Source: Nostoc sp. CHAB 5834 (GTDB taxonomy: Bacteria > Cyanobacteriota > Cyanobacteriia > Cyanobacteriales > Nostocaceae). From it: a stretch of 64,000 nt of DNA. The stretch spans positions 1 through 64,000 of the forward strand of contig JAIVFU010000031.1 of the NCBI GenBank assembly GCA_020829485.1, written 5' to 3'. A program made the translations under genes and the position numbers. The number at the start of each line of letters is the position of its first letter. The first letter of the stretch is position 1. Below are positions 36,950 to 46,612 of this stretch, piece after piece. A model generated the notes under the pieces. The model was not told the origin of the DNA and searched no databases. It saw only the letters and a program-made list of their open reading frames with translations.

Positions 36950-37121
36950 AACAGTGGGATATTTTTTATTTGGAAGTCCCTAAGGGCGTAGTTTACTGGC
37001 GTAGGCATCGCTTTTATTAAATGTCTGAGTCAAAATATTTATTTTGGCTGAAAGACAAACAGCGATCGCTTTTACGAATACCTCTAGCCATCGGATACTC
37101 GTAGCTATCTTTAAGGCGCAA

Positions 37122-37440
37122 GCTGCTACAGACTGCGCGAAACACCGAAACGTGAAAGCAGAAGTTCCTACCGGGAAGGCGAAAGCTGCTACAGACTGCG
37201 CGAAACACCGAAACGTGAAAGCAGAAGTTCCTACCGGGAAGGCGGAAGCTGCTACAGGCTGCGCGAAACACCAAAACGGGAAGGCGGAAGCTGCTACAGG
37301 CTGCGCGAAACACCGAAACGGGAAGGCGGAAGCTGCTACAGACTGCGCGAAACACCGAAACGTGAAAGCAGAAGTTCCTACCGGAAAGGCGGAAGCTGCT
37401 ACAGACTGCACAAAACACCTAAATGTGAAAACAGAAGTTA
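37122..37440. repeat. Tandem repeat with 21-nt periodicity
   Basis: Units starting GCTGCTACAGACTGCGCGAA occur at 37122, 37185, 37248, 37290, 37332 and 37395, so spacings are 63, 63, 42, 42 and 63 nt, all multiples of 21. Frames on both strands are open because units lack stops. A 134-codon frame on the plus strand begins at a TTG with no good ribosome site. I treat it as non-coding minisatellite DNA. Confidence 0.75.
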
Positions 37441-38072
37441 ATTTTTAATCAGTAACTCTTGACTTCCTTCATTTTAAAAGGGAGTTTTTTATGTATTATG
37501 ATTATTTTTGATAATTCACCTTGTTTAACTTTACTATGATTGCGATCGCTTGGGTTTGGTGCTTGGTGCGATCGCAAATCGGCAGAAGACTACAAAAAAA
37601 CAAAAATAGAATTTTGTTTGTTGTAAAACATTAGCTTTAAATACTTTTATAAAATGCCCAAAAGTGAGAAGCGCTATAAAAGTTATTAGCGACTTGACAT
37701 TAGCAAAATCAGAGAAGTTGCAGTGACCATTTAGAGTGGATTGCAATTTGGTTGGTTGTGTGGTTCAGGGAACAAATCTGCGTTCATTTGAATTCCTGCT
37801 GCAACCACTCTTCAGGCTTGAGCAACCATTTGGGATTCTGTTACAACAACTGACAATGCTAAAGTCCAAGTTTTAAAGACTTTGTTATTAGGAAATAGAG
37901 ATTTTTCTATATCTTAAGCTATCGCTTTGTGGGTAAATATGTTCTGATTTTAACTGCTTTTGTCAGGATGCAATGTCTAACGACAACAGACTCTACTTCC
38001 CTACAACACCAAGGGTAAACAACTACATCAAGCTTACGACCCATCAATTAAATCATTGTAGGAAACACAACC
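37441..38072. other. 632-bp intergenic region upstream of the nifH fragment
   Basis: No gene is supported. Short open frames lack start signals. The last 90 bp may derive from a nifH leader, since they end in the nifH start. Confidence 0.35.
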
Positions 38073-38210
38073 ATGACTGACGAAAAGATTAGACAAATAG
38101 CTTTCTATGGTAAAGGCGGTATTGGGGACTTTTGCAAGAGGTCTATAGTAAGAAAGTTAAACCTTTGGGATCAAGTTACAAACGATAAGTCTAGATATGG
38201 CTACTTTTAA
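38073..38210 (+). pseudogene. nifH: nifH 5' fragment
   Basis: ATG 38073 (GGAAAC upstream) is followed by MTDEKIRQIAFYGKGGIG, the exact N-terminus of nitrogenase iron protein up to the P-loop. After codon 18 (38126) the expected KST continuation is lost and an unrelated frame runs to TAA at 38210. NifH is normally about 295 residues, so this is only a remnant from duplication or recombination. It implies the organism has or had a nif cluster. Confidence 0.8.
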
Positions 38211-38248
38211 ATAGCTTTGTCCAGACATTATCGAGTGCTGACTTCTAG

Positions 38249-38917
38249 TTAAATACCCAAAGCTGCTCGTGTTTGGGGGCCCACAGTACCATCTACAAGT
38301 AGACTTTTACTTGCCTGAAAGCTTCGGACTTTGTTAACAGTTTCTTGACCGTAAATTCCATCAACTCTGAGATTACCTAAAGCTGTTTGAACATCTCTTA
38401 CAAGCTGACCTCTAGAACCACGAGTAAGAATGACTGAACCGCCAACACCACCAGGTCTAGTTACAAGAGGATCGTTAGGTCTATCACCAACCCATCGAGC
38501 AAAAACGTATCTACCCGTAGAAAGCCTAGCAAAACCGTTTTCATACCTTTCAATTGCTGGAAGTGTTGTGCCATTTGGTACACAATCCACGTGTGAGTAG
38601 TTAGTGCTTGGGCCTGTACGGATACGCAAACAACTGCCGTTAGTCCTGACGAATGCAGCCGTACTTATTTGAATTTGGGCAGCAGCAATAAGTAATACAC
38701 CAACGCCAGCTAAAGCTAACCAAGCTGAAGATTTAAGCAGTTTTTTCCAATTATATTTAGCTTTAGTGATTCCAGATGCTTCTTCTTTAGTAATAACTAT
38801 GTCAGAAGATTTAAGAGGTTTTTTGCTATCTAATTGAGATTTAGACGGATTATATTTGATGTTTCGAGATGCCTTTTCTTGAGCAATAAACATCTCAGAA
38901 TAAGCAAGATATTCCAT
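38249..38917 (-). CDS. Membrane-anchored SH3/peptidoglycan-binding protein
   Basis: This 222-residue protein has a cytosolic N-terminus (about 1-62), one membrane helix (SSAWLALAGVGVLLIAAAQI, about 64-83), a bacterial SH3-like domain (CLRIRTGPSTNYSHVDCVPNGT, about 95-115 onward) and a C-terminal PG_binding_1 domain (SRGQLVRDVQTALGNLRVDGIYGQETVNKVRSFQ, about 167-200). It likely binds the cell wall from the periplasmic side. No catalytic domain is present. Confidence 0.85.
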   Translation of the reverse strand: MEYLAYSEMFIAQEKASRNIKYNPSKSQLDSKKPLKSSDIVITKEEASGITKAKYNWKKLLKSSAWLALAGVGVLLIAAAQIQISTAAFVRTNGSCLRIRTGPSTNYSHVDCVPNGTTLPAIERYENGFARLSTGRYVFARWVGDRPNDPLVTRPGGVGGSVILTRGSRGQLVRDVQTALGNLRVDGIYGQETVNKVRSFQASKSLLVDGTVGPQTRAALGI

Positions 38918-39070
38918 AATGCACCCCTTTATATGAAAAAATGAGTAGTCACAGAGAACTATTTTAGTTTTCTCTGTATTTACTCTTAGTATATTTTATA
39001 TCTCTGTGTTTTTGAAAGGTTTTTGCTGGTAGTGCAGTTAAAAAAAAATAAAATTAATCTGAGTTCGACA

Positions 39071-39165
39071 AACCTCTCCCTATCTTGAACTTTAGTTCAA
39101 AGCTGATCCCTCTCCGAGTCGGAGAGGGATGATTTTGTTTAGGAAAATCAGGGAGAGGTCTTTTT
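39071..39165 (+). repeat. Multi-hairpin dispersed repeat, copy 2
   Basis: Outer arms AACCTCTCCCT and AGGGAGAGGT enclose hairpins TTGAACTTTAGTTCAA, CCCTCTCCgagtcGGAGAGGG and a TTTT-AAAA arm. The same order of modules occurs at 52541-52637. Confidence 0.75.
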
Positions 39166-39182
39166 GATTGAGTGATGTATAC

Positions 39183-39431
39183 CCGTAAGGGCACGGCAGT
39201 GCCCATTGGTGTCAACTTAACGTGAAACCCTTGTCGAGACGTGATATTCAGTTCTCTAGCTTTCCATTACTCAACGCGTCACCCCACCCTAACCCTCCCC
39301 GTATGTATTGGAGAGGGAACTGGATTTCTTTTTTCCCCCAATGCATCGGGGGGATTAAGGGGGGTAAAACGCTTGTGGGACATGCATTTTAGCTTAAGTT
39401 GACACGTATGGGCAGTGCCGTGCCCCTACTT
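39183..39431. mobile_element. Small inverted-repeat element (MITE-like)
   Basis: Ends are imperfect inverted repeats of about 37 bp: left GGGCACGGCAGTGCCCAT then GTGTCAACTTAA (39187-39218); right TTAAGTTGACAC then ATGGGCAGTGCCGTGCCC (39395-39427). It contains the C/G-rich repeat also found at 33450-33600. Confidence 0.55.
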
Positions 39432-40054
39432 GCGATTTAACGTTGTACTGCATCTGAATGGGAACTGCTATAAAAGATTCCTACAAAAATGCGATATCTA
39501 CGACGGGCTACCCCAACGCCCTGATTTATGATAAAAATCACTAGTACAAGTCGGCGGAAATAAACCTACCATTTCATTACAGCCAGAAAGCCCAAAATTA
39601 AAGCATACGTGACTTTTGACTTCCCCAAGGGGGCTGACTTCCGCTTTGCGGTAATAGGCGTTGGCATAATCTGTAGTAAACATCGCATTTTTAAAATAAA
39701 ATTTAGTTGAAGCCTTCTTGCTTAGTGGCTCCTTCCTTTTGTAAATGCCATTTTGATCCATACTTTACTAAATCTTAATGGAACTAACTGGCAAGCGTCT
39801 TTCCGGTGTCGGACATAGTAAGGTAAAATCATTCACTAGCGATCGCACTTTGACTAATTCCCCAGCAACCGACATCTATCTAAAGGTTGAGAGCAAAATA
39901 ATACAAATTGCGTAGCAAAATAGCCCGCCTCAGAATTCATTCTGAGTCTACTTTGAATTTCATAAGCTTTCATTGGCGGACTCTTTTTGCCAAAGATTAT
40001 AGTGTAGAGAAATTTTGTGCTGCTTTTATAGACGAAAATAATTGCTGGTAGCAA

Positions 40055-40171
40055 TTATGTATGAAGATGCGCTAAATCATATTTAAGTAGAAGAAGGGAG
40101 TAAAACGAATCGCAAAGGATGCAAAAAAAGAAAGAAGTTAAAATGGTTTGGTGCAGCCTCACAAAGAAATG
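40055..40171 (-). repeat. Dispersed repeat of about 115 bp (copy 2, inverted)
   Basis: The reverse complement aligns along its length with 16531-16650 (shared TGAGGCTGC, TTTTAACTTCTTTCTTT, TTTAGCGCATCTTCATACA). Confidence 0.65.
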
Positions 40172-40196
40172 CTATGAGGAGGAGAAAATAGATAAT

Positions 40197-40234
40197 TAAA
40201 AAGCAGTAGTTTAATACGAAATTAAACCACTGCT
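40197..40234 (-). terminator. Intrinsic terminator of nrdJ
   Basis: On the minus strand AGCAGTGGTTTAAT ttcgt ATTAAACTACTGCT is followed by TTTTT. It lies about 50 nt after the nrdJ stop. Confidence 0.75.
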
Positions 40235-40286
40235 GTTTATTGTAATAGATAAATAGTGACTACTCTAAGTTGATAGTCATTTCACC

Positions 40287-42897
40287 TTATGAGCTTGGTT
40301 GCTGATCTGGAAACATACACTTATCAGAATCGCAACCACTAGGGCCAGCCTCTGCCATTTCGCCTAAATCGTAGCGGCTTAAAACTGCACAGAAATCATC
40401 TGTTTTCCGCCGTGCTTTCACCTCTTGATTCAAGCGCTCGTAGGTTAGTTTGTCTATTGGTTCAAATGGCAAACGTGGGAATGATTGCAAATCATCAAAA
40501 CGAGCTAAAAGAGCGGCTGAAATATATCCTTCATCATTCTGGATGGTTTCGTAGATGCGCTGTCCTAAAGGTTCGATTTCATCAGAACGAAGTTCTAAAG
40601 TTGCTGATGTGTTGTGAGTCACATACCAACGTTGAACCTGAAGGACAAAATCAAATTGGGCTAAGACTGAAAACTTAGAAACATCAATTTGATCAGCACC
40701 TGGTAAATCAGCCCAAGATACAGAAACAGGAATTTCTACTAACCATTCACTCACCCGTGAATCAAAGGGATCGTTGAGCAAATTACCTTGCTCATCTTTA
40801 TCTGATTGCGAGGGAATGACGTTATAACCATAGTCAATACAAGCTAAGGCTACTGGGTCATTTTTGCCGAAGGTGATGCGGCGAATAAATCTTTGCGCTT
40901 TTGGGGGATGCCATCCTGAACTAGCATTAGTTAATAATGCCTTCGTGCCACTGGGTTGGACTGTGGTACAGCGATTTGGACGTTTGAAATTATGGCGATC
41001 GCAGTATTTCCAAACTACCCGATGTACAATATTTTTCCAGGAAATTAGATATTTTTCTTCCTCACGCTTGAAAGCTAATCCTTGTGCAGTTGCGGGTCTT
41101 CCTTGTTCCCACCAGCGCAGCCAATCAACACCAAAAGCATGGACAAAGAAATCAAATAAACCTGTAAAAGAAACTCCTACAATCGGATCTAATTCACGGC
41201 TGTATTGATAGCGTGGTTCCAGGAATTTGTGATTTAAAAGTGCTGCTACAGATAGCGCCCCAGCAGTGAAAGCCTCCTCTTGTTCTTTGTAGTTATGTGG
41301 GTCGATTTGATTGAGGTGAACCTCTGACAAATTGCAGTGAAAATTACTGCCGATGATTTCCTTTCTTTGTTACCCTAGAGGCTTTTTATCCCCTAGTTCT
41401 ACTGCTTAATTATTTGCAGTAGCTCCGCGTACCTTTTGCAGATGTGACTTCAGATAATAAAAGTGCTTTTCACATCCGCCCCCGCACTCTTGGAGAGATT
41501 ATATTCTAGACAACAATTTTGGATGTAATCTAGTTTCACTCTCTACGCTGTACGGTGTCAAAGGCTTTTTAGTTCCTTTGATTACCACGGGATTAGCATC
41601 TCAGCTTTCCCCGTTTTTGCGAGGTTTTTAACGTGAGGCAAAATCAATTACCACACGGATTTAGCCCATAACGAGCTAACCGATGTTCTAGCTCATTAGC
41701 ATCAAGCTGAGGATAGCGTTCCTGTAACCACTGTTTTGCTGTTCCTTGTTCATAAGCTTGCAAAAAATTAACTTTCAGAGCTTGTGTTGGCAGTAAATCA
41801 ATGTTCGATCGCGCTACGGCTTCACCAGCCCATTGAATTGCTCCCTCGCCACTATAATATTGTTTGCGAACAGCGTTAAGACATTCTTCTAAGGTTGGCT
41901 TGCGGTGAAAAACTCTCGTATGGTTTGCCATCCTGAGTGCATCACGCTCTGGATCAATTCGCCAGTTGCCACTTTCATCTTGCTGCCATAAGTTATCTTT
42001 GGCATCAGCAAACAAACTATCTTCGCTAGAACCTTGCCTCATGCCAGCTGAGCGCCTAATATTACCGGCAACAATTGTGACAGCAGCTTGATCAATTAAT
42101 AGACAGCATTCAACTGAATTTAATTGTCGTCCTAAAGCTTTATTCAGGATAGATGCACAACGCTGATAAAGTCCCGGCAATTTCACAGGATTAGCAACTC
42201 CTCCAAAGCCGTTGAGAGTTTCTCCTGCTTTTCGGACATCACTGATATCAACTAATACTTGTACAGACGTAAAATTTTGCGTCTCTACCTTGTCAAATCG
42301 TTCATTAGTGGAGAGTTCTAAGAGGGCTTGATATGATTCAACCCAACCTTCACGGCTATCTCCAACGTGAATAGTGACGTTATTGCCTTCTATATGAGTT
42401 TGAGTATATTCACGCCGTTGTTGGACAGGAGTGCTGCCAATTTCGCCTTGGACAGTGACATTCAGTTGATTACGGATGGGGGGCAACTGGTTAATAAATT
42501 GTGGTTCTATGACGGCTCCAGTACCACAGCCCATCATTGCCAAATCCATCATTAATCCGAAGGCACTCCAGTCTTCGAGATTGGTGGAGGTGCAATTATA
42601 AGCCCCGGAAAAATTCTTTGGCTTGGTTATCCAGTCTGTACCACCAACCCACAACCAGCGCCCACTGGGCATAGCTTTCAAGTTGCGCTGCATCCTATCC
42701 AGGATGACAGCTTCTTCTTGAGTTAGCTTTCCCAACTCGACTAAGCCGAGTAGAGTGCGATCGCATACTTCATCCCATGTTTCCCTTAGTCCCGCCTTTG
42801 TTCGGCGGCTATAGGTTCTAAAAAATACGGGATTAGCAGCCGGTGCAGTTTCAGGAAACTTTGCACTCTGGCGTTTTCTTTCGAGTTCTCGAACCAT
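40287..42897 (-). CDS. nrdJ: Adenosylcobalamin-dependent ribonucleoside-triphosphate reductase, split by an intron
   Basis: Exon 1 runs 42897-41650 and exon 2 41360-40287; joined they encode 773 residues. The enzyme reduces ribonucleoside triphosphates using a thiyl radical made with B12. Sequence includes the NTP-binding and catalytic-site blocks PSGRWLWVGG, AYNCTSTNLED, GCGTGAVIEP, the active-site NPCGE motif exactly at the junction, and FHCNLSEVHLNQ after it. The C-terminal CDSDKC motif holds the redox cysteines. In exon 1 alone the frame ends one codon into the intron. Class II enzymes are the common reductase in cyanobacteria. Confidence 0.9.
41361..41649 (-). other. Group I intron (289 nt) in nrdJ
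   Basis: Joining the exons restores NPCGEIIGSNFHCN in frame. Exon 1 ends in T and the intron ends in G, the group I rule. The 5' exon end CGTGTGGT can pair with an internal guide GCCTCACG close to the intron start, giving a U.G pair at the splice site and one mismatch. Further hairpins are seen: GCGGATGTGA/TCACATCTGC, CTACTGC/GCAGTAG and CTAGGGG/CCTCTAG; GAGAG/CTCTC could be P7. There is no endonuclease frame. Group I introns in ribonucleotide reductase genes are known in cyanobacteria (Trichodesmium). Confidence 0.8.
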
Positions 42898-43111
42898 ATA
42901 CTAAGTGTCTTGCGTTCTTGTTGCGTGCGGACAGATTATGACTATACGCCAAGTAGTTTGAGTATTAAAGATTGTCAAATTGTCCACTTTACGCTAGCTA
43001 TAGTCCGTACTATTTGCAACAGAAATTTATAATGTATAATATCCCTCACTATTGAGTATGATCTTAATATAAAGTTTTAATTAGCACGTATACTTTCTAA
43101 GTATTTTTAAA

Positions 43112-43621
43112 ATGATCAATATCCGTTGTGAAACTCTGCCAGACTACACAGTAATAGCTGAGGTGAATACATTAGCCTTTGGGCAAGAAAATGAGGCTAG
43201 ACTTGTAGAAGAAATTCGCAGTTCTGACCGCTATATTCCAGAACTTTCTCTAGTTGCAGAGATTGAAAATGTTGTAGTCGGTCATATTTTATTCAGCTAC
43301 ATTGATTTAGTGAGTGAAGAAACACTACAGGTTCTCGGTTTAGCACCTTTGGCAGTTCATCCAAAGTTTCAAAGACAGGGTATTGGTAGCGCACTAATAA
43401 AAGCAGGGTTAGAAATAGCAGAGGCAAAGAAAGAAGCCATAGTAATTGTACTAGGTCATCCCGAATTTTATACTCGCTTTGGCTTTCAGCCTTCTGTTGT
43501 TTATGAAATTGAGTCTCCCTTTCCAGTACCAGAGGAATTCTTCATGGTTAAACAACTGCAAAGTTATCAGGAAAGTTACAAAGGCAAGGTTGTTTATCCA
43601 TCTGCTTTTGATGGGGTGTAG
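43112..43621 (+). CDS. GNAT-family N-acetyltransferase (YhbS-like)
   Basis: This 169-residue acyl-CoA-dependent transferase has the acetyl-CoA pyrophosphate loop in VHPKFQRQGIGSALIKAGLE (about 88-107) and the following strand EAIVIVLGHPEFYTRFGFQPS, characteristic of the YhbS group. Substrate unknown. Confidence 0.88.
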   Translation: MINIRCETLPDYTVIAEVNTLAFGQENEARLVEEIRSSDRYIPELSLVAEIENVVVGHILFSYIDLVSEETLQVLGLAPLAVHPKFQRQGIGSALIKAGLEIAEAKKEAIVIVLGHPEFYTRFGFQPSVVYEIESPFPVPEEFFMVKQLQSYQESYKGKVVYPSAFDGV

Positions 43622-43745
43622 TATTACTTCCGACTAATCAAGAATTCAGGAAGTTGAAAAAATGCTATTCTGCCTATATTACTTGTGTCATCTCCAGCAA
43701 AAGAATTAGAATAACCTTGAGCTTTCAATTTCTAAAGTTTGAGCT

Positions 43746-44375
43746 ATGTTTGCATTAGTCTCGCTTGAGAAAATTCAGCTACCTGCGGGAGCAGTTGTGC
43801 GGTTGCCTGCAACCTGGCAAGATTATCAAAGTTTGTGTCAGCAACGAGGTGGCAATTCAATTCCTCGCATAAAATACCAAGATGGAGAAGTCTTACTCAT
43901 GTCTCCTCTTCCCAAACATGGACGTGATGCCCATTTAATCGCAAATATCATTACAGTTCTGCTGGATTATGTTGGACGTGAGTACGATGCTTTTACTCCT
44001 GTGACAATGGAATTACCAGAGGAGAGTGGAATCGAACCAGACTATTGTTTTTACATTGATCATTGGGAAGCTGTATCTGGTAAAGAACGAATTGACTGGA
44101 GTGTTGATCCTCCTCCTGATTTGGTGCTGGAAATTGATGTAACGAGTTATTCTGATGTAAATGATTACCTCCCTTATCAAGTTCCAGAAGTCTGGCTATA
44201 CCGCAAAAAACAACTGTGTATTTATCAGTTACAAGGTACAGAATATCTTGCTCAAACTAAAAGCCAATATTTCCCAGATATAAACCTCCAGGATATAGTT
44301 GCCAGATGTTTTGAAGTTGCCTACGATCGCAATACCAGTGCCGCAATTCGTGAACTCAAACAGCGCTTAGGTTGA
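43746..44375 (+). CDS. Uma2-family (DUF820) PD-(D/E)XK endonuclease-like protein
   Basis: This 209-residue protein has the DUF820 core: GEVLLMSPLPKHGRDAHLIANIITVLLDY, IEPDYCFYID, then PPDLVLEIDVTSYSD and YQVPEVWLYRKKQLCIYQL. The active-site D/E residues are kept but the usual ExK lysine position is replaced in VLEIDVTS, so activity is uncertain. This family is highly expanded in cyanobacteria; function unknown. Confidence 0.88.
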   Translation: MFALVSLEKIQLPAGAVVRLPATWQDYQSLCQQRGGNSIPRIKYQDGEVLLMSPLPKHGRDAHLIANIITVLLDYVGREYDAFTPVTMELPEESGIEPDYCFYIDHWEAVSGKERIDWSVDPPPDLVLEIDVTSYSDVNDYLPYQVPEVWLYRKKQLCIYQLQGTEYLAQTKSQYFPDINLQDIVARCFEVAYDRNTSAAIRELKQRLG

Positions 44376-44494
44376 AGAAGAGGAAGGGCAGCAGGGAGAT
44401 AGGCTGTTCACATTTAAATTGCATAAGCTGGGCGGGCAAGATGCCCACCCCACAAGAGTTATATTTAATAAGGGTTATACAAATTAGATGTTTT

Positions 44495-45877
44495 TTAGCT
44501 TATTACTGGTGCTGAAACTACACCCTTTACCTCTAACGCAGCCGCAACCCTTAAAATTAACGCTTCATTATATGGTGCTGCTATCAATTGCACACCCAAA
44601 GGTAAAGCATTTGGGCGCTGAATTGGTACTGATAAAACTGGTAAACCAATAAAAGATAATGGTTGAGTAAATAATCCTAAATGAGGACGAACAAGAATTT
44701 CTTCACCATCCAAAATCATAGTTTGTTGGCCAATTAGCGGTGCAGAAATTGGTGTAGTTGGGGCGAGAATTACATCCACATTTTGAAAGACTTCTCGCAC
44801 GCGATCGCGGTACCATTTTCTAAAGCGTTGTGCTTGCAGATACCAGCTACTAGGAATTAACGCCCCAGCTAAAAAGCGATCGCGTGTTGCTGGATCAAAA
44901 TCTTCAGGACGACATCGCAATTTATCCAAATGCAGATTTGCGCCCTCGCTAGCTGTAATCACAAACGCCGCAGCACGGGCGCGGTGTGCTTCTGGTATGG
45001 TTACGTATTCAGTGACATTCAAAGCATCAGCTACCTTTTGCACTGCTGCTAAAGCTTCCGGTTCTGCGCCTTTGGTGAAATAATCAGCAGCGATCGCAAT
45101 TCTGATATCAGAAATATCTTGATGTAGAGACGTTACATGTAACGTCTCTACAGACGAACGTTTTGTGCAAATTGGATCGCGATCGTCTTCTCCCTGAAGC
45201 GCATCAAACACCGTGGCGATATCCTGTACCGAACGCGCAAAAGGGCCAATATGGTCAAAACTGCTAGAAAATAAAGCTACCCCAGCACGAGATAACCTGC
45301 CGTAAGTTGGCTTAAAACCAAAAACGCCACATAACGCCGCCGGAACGCGAATCGAACCATTTGTATCAGAACCCAATGTTAACGGTACAAACCCAGCAGC
45401 AACAGCCGCCGCCGAACCACCCGATGAACCACCAGCAACTCGCTGTAAATCATGGGGGTTGTGACTAGCACCATAATGGGAGTTTTCCGTCACAAACCCA
45501 TAAGCGTACTCATCCATATTCAAAGCGCCAACCAGCACAGCACCCGCTTGTTTCAGCTTTGCCACTGCGGTTGCATCAAGGCTTGCTGCTGGGTTTTCTG
45601 CATTTATTTTCGATCCCGCCAGAGTCGTTAAACCAGCGATATCAAAGAGGTTTTTCACCGCGAAAGGCACACCAGCAAGCGTTCCAGGATAATTACCTTG
45701 GGCGATTTCCCTGTCAATGCGGGCTGCATCCGTTAAAGCCGTTTCAGCAGTCACAGCCGTAAAACAGTTAAGTTGATTATCCCGCGCTGCGATTCGGGCG
45801 ATCGCAGCCTTAGTAACTTCCACCGCACTAACTTTGCCTTCACGTACAGCAGCAGCTATCGATACAGCATCATTCAT
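44495..45877 (-). CDS. AtzE-like amidase (amidase signature family)
   Basis: This 460-residue enzyme has the amidase signature with catalytic Lys in PFAVKNLFDIAG (about 71-82), Ser in the GGSSGGSAAAVAAG motif (about 149-162) and the neighbouring Ser of GSDTNGSIRVPA. It overlaps by 4 nt the small AtzG-like gene upstream, and in Pseudomonas AtzG and AtzE form the 1-carboxybiuret hydrolase. The Nostoc substrate is unknown; a urea-type amide or nitrogen compound is plausible. Residues VETLHVTSLHQD (about 242-253) are encoded by an inserted palindrome and probably form a loop. Confidence 0.85.
   Translation of the reverse strand: MNDAVSIAAAVREGKVSAVEVTKAAIARIAARDNQLNCFTAVTAETALTDAARIDREIAQGNYPGTLAGVPFAVKNLFDIAGLTTLAGSKINAENPAASLDATAVAKLKQAGAVLVGALNMDEYAYGFVTENSHYGASHNPHDLQRVAGGSSGGSAAAVAAGFVPLTLGSDTNGSIRVPAALCGVFGFKPTYGRLSRAGVALFSSSFDHIGPFARSVQDIATVFDALQGEDDRDPICTKRSSVETLHVTSLHQDISDIRIAIAADYFTKGAEPEALAAVQKVADALNVTEYVTIPEAHRARAAAFVITASEGANLHLDKLRCRPEDFDPATRDRFLAGALIPSSWYLQAQRFRKWYRDRVREVFQNVDVILAPTTPISAPLIGQQTMILDGEEILVRPHLGLFTQPLSFIGLPVLSVPIQRPNALPLGVQLIAAPYNEALILRVAAALEVKGVVSAPVIS
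45123..45152. repeat. GTAGAGACG-family palindrome inserted in the amidase gene
   Basis: GTAGAGACGTTACA then its exact reverse complement; a 30-bp perfect palindrome in frame with the amidase coding sequence. Confidence 0.8.
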
Positions 45878-46062
45878 GGTTCAAAAACTGGTGCAACTTC
45901 AATATCCTCCGCTAGAGGAAAAGAATTTACCAGATTAGCGATCGCCCTAATTCTCTCAAAATTTTCCACCACACTATCACGATACTCATCCCTTAGCTGT
46001 AAATCCAACAACAACGCCATTTGATCAACATACTCACCCACATCAAACTCTTCTCTTCTCAT
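45874..46062 (-). CDS. AtzG-like (DUF4089) small subunit
   Basis: From ATG 46062 (GGAGGAG upstream) the product is 62 residues, helical and acidic: EYVDQMALLLDLQLRDEYRDSVVENFERIRAIANLVNSFPL and the C-terminal EVAPVFEP seen in AtzG/DUF4089 proteins. AtzG stabilises AtzE as a small subunit. Its stop overlaps the amidase start. Start choice discards an upstream stretch inside a repeat. Confidence 0.82.
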   Translation of the reverse strand: MRREEFDVGEYVDQMALLLDLQLRDEYRDSVVENFERIRAIANLVNSFPLAEDIEVAPVFEP

Positions 46063-46218
46063 CTCTCCTCCTCTGTGCCCTCTGCATTCAGTATATTCTC
46101 TGATGCACTTGAACAAGCAGGTGACTGATAGTAGAATTTTTCATTATTGCTATTTAAAAAACCAGTAAAAAGTATGAATTATATGCTTTATAACCAATAA
46201 CTAAATTACCTAAATACT

Positions 46219-46497
46219 ATGAAAAATGATGCCATTGATTGGAAAATTTCAGTATTAGTTTTTATTGTTATGTTGTTTGGTCAAAACTTATTAAGAAGTT
46301 GTGGCAAAACTAAAGTACCAATAAATTACAGTCCTTACAATGCTATACGAGGAAGAGAGTATTCTAATCGTTGAGAATGTCCTTATGATATTGCTGAAGA
46401 TCACAGTAGATGCGGAAATCGTTCATCTTATAGTAACTCCGGTGGCAGGGAACCGAACTGTTATTTAGGTGATATTTATGGCTATCCTCCTCAATAA
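46219..46497 (+). pseudogene. Small secreted/anchored protein with in-frame TGA
   Basis: The frame from ATG 46219 has an N-terminal hydrophobic helix (KISVLVFIVMLFGQNLL). TGA at 46372-46374 follows codon 51. The frame continues 40 codons (CPYDIAEDHSRCGNRSSYS, then SGGREPNCYLGD) to TAA 46497. The downstream part matches a CPYDIA-x-DGSRCG motif common in small cyanobacterial proteins, so one gene broken by a Trp or Arg codon change to TGA is likely. Confidence 0.6.
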
Positions 46498-46612
46498 TTT
46501 ATTCTGTTTCTCAATGCCTAATACCCACTAAAAATAAAAGCAAACTCCTGAAAATAAACCTTATAAAGCGATGCACTGTATGTAATGTTTTATTTAAAAA
46601 TTGCCTGTTGGA

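Larger units (their letters stand above)
38918..40286. other. 1.37-kb intergenic region made of repeats
   Basis: Contains the multi-hairpin repeat copy 2 (39071-39165), an inverted-repeat element (39183-39431), the inverted copy of the 115-bp repeat (40055-40171) and the nrdJ terminator. Minus-strand frames at 39498-39761 and 39854-40054 lack family resemblance and overlap repeats, so no gene is called. Confidence 0.5.

Noticed and set aside
36980..37448. Long open frames on both strands over the tandem repeat
   Set aside because: All frames are open because the repeat unit lacks stop codons; starts have no ribosome site. Treated as repeat DNA.
39498..40054. Two minus-strand frames of 87 and 66 codons
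   Set aside because: They run through repeat sequence, have no ribosome sites and resemble nothing known.
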